This document shows, in pieces, positions 55,391 to 63,568 of a DNA stretch of 64,000 bases (position 1 is the first letter of the stretch; every line of letters begins with the position of its first letter). The notes under the pieces were generated by a model. It was given only the letters and a program-made list of their open reading frames with translations, was not told the DNA's origin and did no database searches. This DNA is from Arthrobacter sp. ISL-72 (lineage in GTDB: Bacteria; Actinomycetota; Actinomycetes; Actinomycetales; Micrococcaceae): NCBI RefSeq assembly GCF_018613755.1, contig NZ_JAGGPP010000033.1, positions 39,702-103,701 on the forward strand, given 5' to 3'. A program made the position numbers and the translations under genes.

Positions 55391-56337
55391 TGACCGCCAC
55401 ACACGAAACGAACACGGAGCCAGTAATGCCAGTAAGTAACGTCCAGGACCGTGCAACGCAGACCGGGGTGAGCTCCGCCGACGTTCCGCAGGACCGCATC
55501 GAAAGGACCAGCGCCGCCGCCTACCGGATCCGGCACCACGCCCTGAACATGGGCGAAGTCCAGGGCCAGGGCTACGTCGGCCAGGCCCTTGGTGCAGCTG
55601 ACATGCTGGCTACCGTCTACGGCGACCAGCTCCGGTTCCGGGCCGAGGATCCGCACTGGGAAGCACGGGACCGGTTCCTGCTCTCCACCGGGCACTACGC
55701 GATCGGCCACTACGCAGCCCTCGCCGAGGCCGGGATCATCCCGGTCGAGGAACTGGAAACCTACGGTTCGGACGACTCCCGGCTCCCGATGTCCGGGATG
55801 TCCACCTACACCCCTGGCATGGAAATCTCCGGAGGATCTCTCGGGCACGGCCTGAGCATCGCCGTCGGCATGGCCCTGGGCCTGCGCTACCAGGGCTCAG
55901 GCGCCCGTGTCTATAACTTCCTCTCCGATGGCGAACTGGACGAAGGCTCCACGTGGGAAGCGGCCATGGGCGCCCACCACCACCAGCTGGGCAACCTCAC
56001 CGCCATGGTGGACATCAACGCCCTGCAGGCCGACGGCAAGACGGACACGGTGCTCCGCACCGAGCCGGTCACCGAAAAATGGGCATCCTTTGGCTGGTAT
56101 ACCCAGCGCGTGGACGGGAACGACGTCGGCGCGCTGCTGGCAGCGTTCGACAACGCAGCCGCCCAGGTCGCCGCCGTCGGACGTCCTTCCGTGATCCTGT
56201 GCGACACGAAGGTGGGCCGGGGCGTTCCGCTGCTCGAGGAACGCGAAAAGGCGCACTTCATGCGCATCGAAGAACACGAATGGCAGACCTGCCGCGAGCA
56301 GCTCACCGCAGGATACGAAGGAAAGGCTTCAGCATGA
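55390..56337 (+). CDS. Transketolase, N-terminal (TPP-binding) subunit
   Basis: A 315-residue subunit of a two-gene transketolase. RIRHHALNMGEVQGQGYVGQ, STGHYAIGHYAALAEAG and GSLGHGLSIAVGMALGL are conserved, and the thiamine-diphosphate/Mg2+ motif is FLSDGELDEG...VDINALQADG. It moves two-carbon ketol units together with the C-terminal subunit encoded next. Length and sequence match the split transketolases found in dedicated sugar-catabolic operons rather than the single-chain pentose-phosphate enzyme. It overlaps its partner gene by four bases. Confidence 0.93.
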   Translation: MTATHETNTEPVMPVSNVQDRATQTGVSSADVPQDRIERTSAAAYRIRHHALNMGEVQGQGYVGQALGAADMLATVYGDQLRFRAEDPHWEARDRFLLSTGHYAIGHYAALAEAGIIPVEELETYGSDDSRLPMSGMSTYTPGMEISGGSLGHGLSIAVGMALGLRYQGSGARVYNFLSDGELDEGSTWEAAMGAHHHQLGNLTAMVDINALQADGKTDTVLRTEPVTEKWASFGWYTQRVDGNDVGALLAAFDNAAAQVAAVGRPSVILCDTKVGRGVPLLEEREKAHFMRIEEHEWQTCREQLTAGYEGKASA

Positions 56338-57353
56338 GCGCCACCACCGAGGCTCCCGACACCACAACAGCCGCAAAGCCGAAGCTGAAGACCTCGGCCA
56401 TGATCGCCTCGTTCGCCGATCCGGACCAGAAGACTGCGTCCGCGCCGTTCGGGCACGCACTGGTCAAGGCCGCACAGGAGAACGACAAGATCGTCGGCCT
56501 CACCGCGGACCTGGGCAAGTACACCGACATGCACATCTTCGCCAAGGCCTTCCCCGAGCGGTTCTTCCAGATGGGCATGGCCGAGCAGCTGCTCTTCGGC
56601 GCCGCGGCCGGCCTGGCCGAGACCGGACTGGTGCCGTTCGCGTCCACCTACTCGGTGTTCGCGGCCCGCCGCGCTTACGATTTCCTCTGCCTAGACGCCG
56701 CCGAGCCCAACTTGAACGTGAACATCGTTGGCGGCCTGCCCGGCCTGACCACCGGGTACGGCCCCAGCCACCAGGCCACCGAGGACATGGCGATCTTCCG
56801 CGGCATGCCCAACCTGACCATCGTGGACCCCTGCGACTCGATCGACATCGAACAGGCAGTCCCCCAGCTTGCAGCTTCCGAGGGACCCACCTACCTGCGC
56901 CTGCTCCGCGGCAACGTCCCCACAGTCCTTGACGAGTACGACTACACGTTCGAGCTCGGCAAGGCCAAGGTGCTGCGCGGCGGCAACGACGTCGTATTCA
57001 TCTCCTCGGGCCTGATGACCATCCGCGCCCTCCAGGCAGCCAATGCCCTGGCGGCGCACAACGTGGATGTTGCCGTCGTCCACACGCCCACCATCAAACC
57101 GTTCGACGCCGCCACCGTCCTCGCCGAGATCAACACCGACCGGCTCGCCGTCACGCTGGAGAACCACAGCGTGGTGGGCGGCCTGTTCGAAACAGTCGCC
57201 TCCGCCGTGGTCACCGCCGGCCTCGGCAAGCGCGTGGTCCCGGTGGCGCTCCCCGACCAGTTCCTGGACGCCGGCGCGCTGCCCACCCTCCACGACCGCT
57301 ACGGCCTGGCCGTGGACCGCATCGTCGCGAAGGTGCTCGCCGAACTCGGCTAG
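56334..57353 (+). CDS. Transketolase, C-terminal subunit
   Basis: A 339-residue partner of the preceding gene, comprising the pyrimidine-binding and C-terminal domains. The ATG at 56334 overlaps the upstream stop (ATGA). FFQMGMAEQLLFGAAAGLAE contains the catalytic Glu for thiamine activation, FASTYSVFAARRAYDFL follows, and GYGPSHQATEDMAIFRGMPN holds the conserved His. TLENHSVVGGLFETVASAV is in the last domain. An unconserved ~20-residue Thr/Ala-rich N-terminus precedes the fold. It forms the holoenzyme with 55390-56337. Confidence 0.93.
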   Translation: MSATTEAPDTTTAAKPKLKTSAMIASFADPDQKTASAPFGHALVKAAQENDKIVGLTADLGKYTDMHIFAKAFPERFFQMGMAEQLLFGAAAGLAETGLVPFASTYSVFAARRAYDFLCLDAAEPNLNVNIVGGLPGLTTGYGPSHQATEDMAIFRGMPNLTIVDPCDSIDIEQAVPQLAASEGPTYLRLLRGNVPTVLDEYDYTFELGKAKVLRGGNDVVFISSGLMTIRALQAANALAAHNVDVAVVHTPTIKPFDAATVLAEINTDRLAVTLENHSVVGGLFETVASAVVTAGLGKRVVPVALPDQFLDAGALPTLHDRYGLAVDRIVAKVLAELG

Positions 57354-57443
57354 ACAGCCTGTCCTGGACAGACTGAATAGATGCAGAAAGCATGGCACCG
57401 TTCCCGGCCGAGACCGTGCTTTCTGCCGTACTATCGAATATGA

Positions 57444-57458
57444 CTGTAAACAGTCGAC
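57444..57458. promoter_or_regulatory. GntR-type operator, site 4, at the regulator gene
   Basis: CTGTAAACAGTCGAC, 23 bases before the GntR start and just after a TACTAT (57429-57434) that could be a -10 box. It shares TGTnAACAGTCGAC with site 3, which points to autoregulation by the adjacent regulator. Confidence 0.65.
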
Positions 57459-57481
57459 TTACAACATTGAGGATAGGTGTC

Positions 57482-58141
57482 ATGGCCGGACTGACAGCCC
57501 CGCTGCTGGGACTGGAGAAGCAAAATCTGCGCGAGCAGGCGCTCTCCGCGCTAAGGACTGCCATCACCAGCGGTGAGCTGGAACCCGGGCGGCACCTGGT
57601 GGAAACCGAACTCTCGGACATGCTCCGGATCAGCCGGGGAACGCTCCGCGAAGCACTCCGCCAACTGGCACAGGAAGGCCTTCTGTCCGCAGGGCCCCGC
57701 GGCCGGCTCTCGGTCCGGCACCTGGACGAAAAGGAAATCCGCGATATCTTCGCCGTACGGGCTGCCCTCGAATCCCTGGCTGCACGTACACTGTGCGAGC
57801 TCCCCGACCGCGCTCATGCCATCGCGTCCCTGCACCGGACGATTGACGTTATGGAGGCAGCCCAGAACGCGTCATTAGCGGAGCGTATCGAATCTGACAT
57901 GGAATTCCACCGGACTCTTTGCCGACTGACCGGCAATGAAACCCTGCTGCACTCCTGGACCTCCCTCGAAGGCTCCATCCGGATGTCCATCATGTTCGCG
58001 GGACTGGAAAAGGGCGTCAAGAACATGAGCGTGAACCGGCACCGCGACATCATTGCTGCCATTGAAACCGGCGAACCATCCGTGGTGCGCAAGACCATCC
58101 GCGAACACATGGACACCGCAGCGGACAACCTCGTGTCCTAA
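57482..58141 (+). CDS. FadR-type GntR regulator of the split-transketolase locus
   Basis: A 219-residue regulator. The ATG at 57482 follows GAGGATAGG; longer starts would place operator site 4 inside the gene. The winged HTH contains LRISRGTLREALRQLAQEG, and the helical FCD domain runs from about 85 to 215 with RDIFAVRAALESLAARTL and a His-rich pocket (EFHRTL, NRHRDI). It is separated from the transketolase genes by 128 bases with its own probable promoter. The four operator copies in the locus make it the likely local repressor. Confidence 0.92.
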   Translation: MAGLTAPLLGLEKQNLREQALSALRTAITSGELEPGRHLVETELSDMLRISRGTLREALRQLAQEGLLSAGPRGRLSVRHLDEKEIRDIFAVRAALESLAARTLCELPDRAHAIASLHRTIDVMEAAQNASLAERIESDMEFHRTLCRLTGNETLLHSWTSLEGSIRMSIMFAGLEKGVKNMSVNRHRDIIAAIETGEPSVVRKTIREHMDTAADNLVS

Positions 58142-59053
58142 GACACCACGCGCTCTCGGACTCGAAGTGCAACAGCCACCATCGTCGTCTGAAGCCTCAC
58201 CATGGAAGTCCGCCGATATGGGGTCTTCGCTGGAACCGGAGTGGTCGGCGAAACCAGCCTGATTCAGGGACGCTTTGGTTCTAATCCCAGGGTGTCGACG
58301 ACCGCGTTTGCCCGACAAACCAGGCGGTTTGAGGTGTTGATCCAGTCCCATTAAGCAATGGGTGAAGGTTCGAAGTGGGCCGGCAACCAAAGCGGCCGCC
58401 AGCAGGCGTCGTGCTACGCGCGCGGACCTCTCCCCCACAAACACAAAGACAGATGAACGCATCTAAAACGCAACTTGCCCTCAACCTCAAAAACTCCCAA
58501 AAGCCAACCCCCTCACCTCGAGGAAATGGCCTCAGACAGCTGGCTATACATGGATTCACGCACAGAGCCTACAGGTCAGTGTTCGTAGGCTGACGAAAGG
58601 TCCATTATCGGCGCTTCAAAATGAGCGGGGGGAGTGACTTTTTTTAACTGTCCCAAGCCGTGCAACCCATAAACAGCCGTTTCCGTCTGGCCGCGAGCTC
58701 CGGTGAAGATGGGTAGAAGACCGGAGCCCGGATCCAGGCGGCACCGAGGCGCATTGCGACCGACTCCGAAGACAGGCTGCCTGGCGGCGAGGGGTGCTTC
58801 GGTGCGGCCAACTTCCTTCTGCTGGTCCACGCCTGCCTCTACAGCTTTAGCGAACTTTTGCCGTTACCGTCGAAGGAAGGACATATCGTCGCGGAATTAG
58901 AACGGGCCGAACTTGACGCGAATTCAGAAGCCCAGCCCAGCGTAAGGCTGTAACGCACGTTTGAGCAGCTAGGCAGCCACTTCCACTAGGCCGCGGGGAA
59001 GAGTATCAGTGAGCAAAGTGTGGGCAGGATCCGGTGGCTCAAGCCCTATCGGG
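58142..59053. other. Gene-free interval with repeat copy C
   Basis: About 900 bases with no supportable gene. Besides repeat copy C (58587-58637) I see only short, motif-free open frames. It appears to be decayed sequence between the transketolase locus and the flavin reductase. Confidence 0.4.
58587..58637. repeat. Diverged repeat, copy C
   Basis: Shares GACGAAAGGTCCATTATCGG exactly with copy B at 37054, then CG-n-TTC-AAA and a G-rich end. It lies more than 21 kb from copy B. Confidence 0.65.
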
Positions 59054-59563
59054 TCAGTGGCGAAGGAGCCCGGAGAACTCGTGATTTTGGAAGACAAGAG
59101 GGTCAGCAGCGCTTCCGGTGCTGAGATCGCGGACTCGGGCCAGAACGAAGTCATGGTCACCGACGGAGGTGACGTTTTCGATCTGGCATTCCATGGCTGC
59201 GACTGAACCGGCGACTAGTGGTGCACCGCATGGGCCCTGGTTCCAGAAATGTTCGGCGAACCGGTCCGCTTCCTTTTTGCCGAGCTTGCGACAGAACTGC
59301 GTCTGGCTTGCGGACAGGGCGCTGATGCCAAGCACTGTGGCCTCGTTGAGCTTTGGCCAACTTGAGGAGCCTTTGCCAACGAAGAAGCCAATCAAGCAGG
59401 GTTCGACGGAAATGAAAACGAACGATCCAACGATCATGGCGGCGCGTTCACCGGTAAGTTCGCATTCGCCCGCAATGACCGGCACGCCGGTGGGCACTTT
59501 GGACATGACGTCCCGGACCTGCTGCGGATCGAGGGTGCGGGGTTGTTCGGTGACGATAGTCAT
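59054..59563 (-). CDS. Flavin reductase-like FMN-binding protein
   Basis: A 169-residue protein of the split-barrel flavin reductase family (HpaC/RutF-like). The ATG at 59563 follows GGGAG by six bases. DVMSKVPTGVPVIAG and AAMIVGSFVFISVEPCLIGF are the FMN-binding strand motifs, and LSASQTQFCRKLGKKEADRF the helix that follows. Such proteins reduce free flavin with NAD(P)H for a partner monooxygenase or act as pyridoxamine-oxidase-like enzymes. No monooxygenase gene is nearby. The same reading frame continues upstream into an IS3 transposase tail. A MarR-type palindrome precedes it. Confidence 0.85.
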   Translation of the reverse strand: MTIVTEQPRTLDPQQVRDVMSKVPTGVPVIAGECELTGERAAMIVGSFVFISVEPCLIGFFVGKGSSSWPKLNEATVLGISALSASQTQFCRKLGKKEADRFAEHFWNQGPCGAPLVAGSVAAMECQIENVTSVGDHDFVLARVRDLSTGSAADPLVFQNHEFSGLLRH

Positions 59564-59623
59564 GGTGTCTCCCTTCGTGCCGAAGACCCGGAAAGCGATA
59601 TTTCGCCTCCACCAGGCGTCTCT

Positions 59624-59661
59624 TTGATTCAAGTATCTTAATTCTAAGATATTTGAATCAA
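59624..59661. promoter_or_regulatory. MarR-type palindromic operator before the flavin reductase
   Basis: Left arm TTGATTCAAGTATCTTA (59624-59640), spacer ATTC, right arm TAAGATATTTGAATCAA (59645-59661): 16 of 17 positions pair. The AT-rich core, TATCTTA-n4-TAAGATA, is typical of MarR/OhrR-family sites. It lies about 60 bp before the flavin reductase start; no MarR gene was recognised in the window. Confidence 0.75.
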
Positions 59662-59744
59662 CATAGCAATGGTCTGAAGGCGGATGGGTAAGGAAAACCA
59701 AACGGGACTGCCCCGGCTTTTGTTGACTCGGGGTCTTAGGCCGC

Positions 59745-59940
59745 TGTGAGCGCGGCTCGGTTGATGTTTCATGTTCGATGGGCGTGAGTTTTCCCAGCCG
59801 TCGTTGCCGTCGCCGGCGGTGGTAGGTCCGCTCGATCCAGGTCGTGATGGCAAGCCGGAGTTCCTGCCTGGTGGTCCACCGCTGACGGTCCAGGACGTTC
59901 TTCTGCAGCAGCGAGAAGAACGATTCCATCGCGGCACGCT
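59745..59940 (-). pseudogene. IS3 transposase OrfB, C-terminal remnant
   Basis: MESFFSLLQKNVLDRQRW and IERTYHRRRRQRRLGKLTPI are the end of IS3 OrfB, covering the last catalytic-domain helix and C-terminal motif. A stop and foreign sequence lie immediately upstream (near 59943). The frame is not closed at the element's end and reads on into the flavin reductase. Confidence 0.8.
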
Positions 59941-59976
59941 ATGTCTGCCGCGCCATTTTCCGTCAACTCCAGACCA

Positions 59977-60294
59977 TCATGGCTTGACAGAACCCATAGA
60001 AAAGTCATTTTGGGTTGATGTCCGGGCCAGGTAGGCAGCAGCCCGGCGGAGAATCTCGTTCTCCTGCTCCAGCAAGCGGTTCCGCTTCTTTAGCTCCCGC
60101 ATCTCGGCCGACTCCGCCGCTGCCGGGCCGGCTCCGGTCTCCTTGCGCTCGGCGATGGCGATCCGGCGCTTCAGCATCGTGACCGAAAGCCCGAAATCCT
60201 TCGCAATCTGCGCCAGCGGCGCTTCGACCTTGCGGGCCACATCAATAACATCCTGGCGGAACTCCGCCCCATAAGCCGTGGGCATGGTCAACAT
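59977..60294 (-). CDS. IS3 transposase OrfA
   Basis: A 105-residue DNA-binding subunit of an IS3 element. AYGAEFRQDVIDVARKVEAP and LAQIAKDFGLSVTMLKRRIA form the HTH; ELKKRNRLLEQENEILRRAA is the leucine-zipper coiled coil that ends in a YLAR motif. It appears complete, but its OrfB partner is largely deleted, so it can only interfere with or bind other copies. Confidence 0.88.
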   Translation of the reverse strand: MLTMPTAYGAEFRQDVIDVARKVEAPLAQIAKDFGLSVTMLKRRIAIAERKETGAGPAAAESAEMRELKKRNRLLEQENEILRRAAAYLARTSTQNDFSMGSVKP

Positions 60295-60454
60295 CTTTCC
60301 ACGAGCATCAGCTCGCTAGGTCAAGGAGTCAATAAAAACGGGGGCAGTCCCCAAAAGGATGCCGCGCTTCCCCTGCCGAGGTATCCCAGCAGTTAATCAC
60401 TGATGAAGCAGAAGCCGGAACACTGCTAGCGGATATTATGACGAGCTGGGTCGT

Positions 60455-62611
60455 TCAGTCCGGCCGCGGCGATCGAGTCAGGTTGTACAGTTCCATCAGC
60501 GGAGGACGAAGTCCCCGTCGAAGTTTCACATAATCCGGTAGCCCCTGGACTTGGACCGAATCGCTGTTCATATCGATGTCCAGCGAGAGCTTGGCATTTC
60601 CGGCGAACGGCACATTCTCCAAATGGAAGCGCGTGCCCGGCGGAAGTGCGGGAGCGAGCCACAACTCGTTCCAAAGAAGTGCGGGGTCAAAACGCATCAG
60701 TACGCGGATCAGATGCACTGGAGCCGCTGCCGCCCATGCCTGGGGGGAACATGAGGCTGGGTACGGAACCGGTACCGGGTGGCTCGCCTTGTCCAGGCCG
60801 CAGAACAGCTCGGGCAGTCGTCCCCCAAAGTAATCGGCAGCTCCCAAAAGCCCATACGCAATTGCCTGCGCCTGCTCCGTGAAGCCATATCTCATGAGCC
60901 CGCCCATGACCAGGGCGCTGTCATGGGGCCAGACTGACCCGTTGTGGTAGCTCGCCGGGTTGTACGCACCCATTGTGCTGGCGAGAGTCCGTATTCCCCA
61001 GCCCGTAAACATCTCCGGGGACATGAGCCGTTCAGCTACCAGCCCCGCCTTGTCCTGGTCCACGATTCCGGCCCAAAGACAATGGCCCATGTTGGAGGCG
61101 AGGGCGTCAACGGGCTTCTTTTCGCCATCCAGGGCGATGGCGAAATATCCTCGGTCAGGAAGCCAAAAGCGCTCGTTGAAGGCCTCCTTCAGTCTCGCGG
61201 CTTTGGCCGCACACGAATCAGCGGTCTCTGTATCGCCATGGGTAAGGGCGATCAGTGCCCGTCCCATATAGGCCGAGTAGGTGTAGGCCTGGACTTCGCA
61301 CAATGCTATTGGTGGTTCGGCCAGTGTGCCATCTGCGAAATTTATGCCGTCCCATGAGTCCTTCCAGCCCTGGTTACGTAGCCCTTGGTTTGTGTGGCGC
61401 TCGTATTCAACGAAGCCGTCTCCGTCGCGGTCTCCGTAGTTCTCTACCCAGCCCAAGGCTCTGTCCGCGGCAGGGAGCAGGTCGTGTATGGCTTTAGATT
61501 CGAGTCCCCATCGGCTCAGTTCCCCCAGCACGGCGACAAAGAGCGGTGTGGCGTCAGCCGTGCCGTAGTAGATGCTGCGACCGCCCAGAGCTTGCCCGGT
61601 GCTGACGCCCAGACGCACCTCATGGAGTATCCGTCCCGGTTCTTCCTCCGTAAGTGGATTTATCTCCTTTCCTTGATAGTCGGCCAGTGTCCTCAGGGTG
61701 CCCAAAGCGAGGGATGGGTCGAGCAGAAAAGACATGAAGGAGGCGAGCAGGCTGTCCCTCCCAAACAAGGCCATAAACCACGGGGCTCCCGCGGCGACTA
61801 CGACGCGGTCAGCGTGATCGGGGTTGAAGATCCGGAGGGAGCCCAGATCCTCCTGGCTGCGCCTGATTACTTTCTCGAGCGCGTCATCCCCGAGGTCTGC
61901 GACGGGCATTGCTGTTCGCCACTCGGTGATGCGTTTCAGAGACTGCTCGTCGCCAGGGACCTTTCCGTATAGGGAGGGCCCTGTGTCCCGGCTGCCGATG
62001 AGCGGCGCAGCGGTAACTGTGTGGGCTCGCTCGCCTTGTGCAGGGACTGTAAATGCGGATACGAAACTGCGCCCCTGAACCTGAGCGCCGGGGAAGGTCA
62101 GGACGATCCCGTGGCTGTTGCCTTTCCATTCGGAAGCCAAGATTAGCTTCTCCCCGTCAGAGCGCCGTGACTGTTGCCATCGCCGTGAAGGCCTGCCTTC
62201 TTTCACCTCAAACAGGTCCGCAAAATCAGTGTCTACGACTAGCTCCATGCGGCAGTTAATAGGCTCACGGGAGTAGTTGCGGACGGTTACAGTTTCAGTC
62301 AGACCGGCCCCGAGGATTCGTTCGCGTTCGATCAGCAACGGACTGTCCATCCCTCCGTTGCTGGCGGCCCTCCCGACGAACTTGGCGCGGTAAGGCTCTG
62401 GTGTCGCAACGGAAAGTGCTTCGATAGAGCGGCCGTTAATGGTCAGGTTCCATTCCGCGATGAAGCGGGTGTCGTTGAAGAAGGCTCCCTGCGGCCGGCC
62501 CGCGGTCATGTCGCCGTTCGCCTCAGAAATGCAGAATGAGGATCCCTCAAGAAGAGTAACTGCCCCTGGCCCGGACGATCCTGCTGCGTTGTTGATATTC
62601 CATCCCGGAAT
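60455..62611 (-). CDS. Glycogen debranching-type enzyme (amylo-alpha-1,6-glucosidase family)
   Basis: A large cytosolic glycosidase-like protein of about 718 residues. Its N-terminal beta-sandwich (GDE_N) contains VTLLEGSSFCISEANGD and GAFFNDTRFIAEWNL. The C-terminal (alpha/alpha)6 barrel has GAPWFMALFGRDSLLAS, NQGWKDSWDG, EVQAYTYSAYMGRAL, YHNGSVWPHDSALVMGG and CSPQAWAAAAPVHL. Conserved sequence begins upstream of the first ATG (62509), but the extended frame has no ATG, GTG or TTG; an ATT at 62609-62611 with GGAGGG 7 bases upstream is the best candidate start. Family members act on alpha-glucans or related glycosides. It is transcribed alone. Confidence 0.85.
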   Translation of the reverse strand: MPGWNINNAAGSSGPGAVTLLEGSSFCISEANGDMTAGRPQGAFFNDTRFIAEWNLTINGRSIEALSVATPEPYRAKFVGRAASNGGMDSPLLIERERILGAGLTETVTVRNYSREPINCRMELVVDTDFADLFEVKEGRPSRRWQQSRRSDGEKLILASEWKGNSHGIVLTFPGAQVQGRSFVSAFTVPAQGERAHTVTAAPLIGSRDTGPSLYGKVPGDEQSLKRITEWRTAMPVADLGDDALEKVIRRSQEDLGSLRIFNPDHADRVVVAAGAPWFMALFGRDSLLASFMSFLLDPSLALGTLRTLADYQGKEINPLTEEEPGRILHEVRLGVSTGQALGGRSIYYGTADATPLFVAVLGELSRWGLESKAIHDLLPAADRALGWVENYGDRDGDGFVEYERHTNQGLRNQGWKDSWDGINFADGTLAEPPIALCEVQAYTYSAYMGRALIALTHGDTETADSCAAKAARLKEAFNERFWLPDRGYFAIALDGEKKPVDALASNMGHCLWAGIVDQDKAGLVAERLMSPEMFTGWGIRTLASTMGAYNPASYHNGSVWPHDSALVMGGLMRYGFTEQAQAIAYGLLGAADYFGGRLPELFCGLDKASHPVPVPYPASCSPQAWAAAAPVHLIRVLMRFDPALLWNELWLAPALPPGTRFHLENVPFAGNAKLSLDIDMNSDSVQVQGLPDYVKLRRGLRPPLMELYNLTRSPRPD

Positions 62612-62784
62612 CTCTCGGCCCTCCCAAGCTTTCGCTGGCCACGCTGCCTAGCAGCACTTGCTTAGAACTATGCGGGTTTTTCAGAGCGGAGACAAGAGAA
62701 AACAGTCTCACGTCTAGGGTGCCAATCACTCTCAGCGTGCCAGCGCCCAGCACGCCAGAGCGGCAGCTGGCCGGACCGAGACAC

Positions 62785-63512
62785 GTTATGTTGGACGAGC
62801 TGGCCTGATTATGGCAGTTTGTTTGGAGACCACTTCTGCAGTTTGGTTGGAGCCCACTTGGCGGCTCGCCGGTCGATGAATCGCAGTTTGACTTGAGCCC
62901 ACCCCACCGTTGATTTCATCAGGGTTGTTTTTCCAACAGTGGAAGGCAGTGATGGAGTTGAGGGTGGAGCTATTTGCCAGGATCCGGCGGGACGCACGGG
63001 TCCATGGATCATCAATCCGGGCGCTGGCCAAGGAATACCGGGTTTCCCGCAGGACTGTCCGTCAGGCCCTCGCTGCGGCTGAACCACCAACCCGGAGAGT
63101 CCCTGCCCGCGCGGCTCCGAAACTGGACCGTTGCAGGTCCGTCATTGATGACATGCTCATCGCGGATCTCGATGCCCCCCGGAAGCAACGCCATACCGCG
63201 CAGCGTGTTTTCGACCGTCTGGTTGACGAGCACCAGGCGGTGATCTCGTATTCGACGGTCCGCCAGTATGTGAAGGCCCGCCGTGCAGAGATTGCGTTCG
63301 AGTCCGGGAAAGCAGCCGTTGAGGTGTTCATCCCTCAGGAACACGCGCCCGGCGCTGAAGCCGAGGTCGATTTCGGGGACGTGTGGGTGGATCTGGATGG
63401 CGTCAGGACCCGGTGCTACATGTTCGCCTTCCGACTTTCGAATTCTGGGAAATCTGTCCATCGCGTATACCCAACCTGCGGGCAGGAAGCATTCCTGGAA
63501 GGGGCGGTTTCT
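62785..63512 (+). mobile_element. Truncated IS21-family element (left end plus istA 5' part)
   Basis: Three copies of a ~22-bp direct repeat (62813-62904), typical of IS21 termini, precede an istA gene that ends abruptly near 63512. The istB gene and the right end are absent; the next sequence belongs to an unrelated gene fragment. The exact left boundary, near a TGTTGGAC sequence at 62789, is approximate. Confidence 0.7.
62813..62904 (+). repeat. IS21 terminal direct repeats (three copies)
   Basis: Copies at 62813-62835, 62837-62859 and 62882-62904 share GCAGTTTG-n2-TGGAG-n-CCACTT (third copy: GCAGTTTGACTTGAGCCCAC). Repeats of this kind are transposase binding sites in IS21 ends. Confidence 0.8.
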
Positions 63513-63539
63513 CACCAACGTCGCAACAGGTTTGCCGTG
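62952..63539 (+). pseudogene. IS21 transposase IstA, truncated
   Basis: MELRVELFARIRRDARVHGS starts a normal IstA with HTH (IRALAKEYRVSRRTVRQAL) and the beginning of the DDE domain: EAEVDFGDVWVDLDGVRTR supplies the first Asp, then VYPTCGQEAFLEGAV. After codon ~188 the sequence diverges (SHQRRNRF) and the second Asp and Glu are missing. The start is the ATG at 62952. Confidence 0.85.
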
Positions 63540-63568
63540 AACGTATCAGGTGAGGGTGGGGGCCGGCT

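Larger units (their letters stand above)
59704..60351 (-). mobile_element. IS3-family element, internally deleted
   Basis: Terminal inverted repeats are visible: GGACTGCCCCGGCTTTTG... (59705-59729) and the complement of GAGTCAATAAAAACGGGG... (60326-60350), matching at 22 of 25 positions. Inside are an intact orfA (59977-60294) and only the last ~65 codons of orfB (about 59745-59940). Roughly 200 codons of orfB, including its DDE core, are missing, so the copy cannot transpose by itself. About 650 bp remain of an element normally near 1.3 kb. Confidence 0.85.

Noticed and set aside
54050..55456. Long open frame antisense to the MHS carrier (468 codons)
   Set aside because: Composition is Gly/Asp/Glu/Gln-rich without hydrophobic periodicity, no ribosome site, and it mirrors a gene with clear family motifs; a codon-bias shadow.
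53014..58141. Assignment of the split transketolase to the apiose or sulfo-sugar pathway
   Set aside because: No kinase, isomerase or sulfo-sugar gene nearby, and the transporter family differs; naming the substrate would be a guess.
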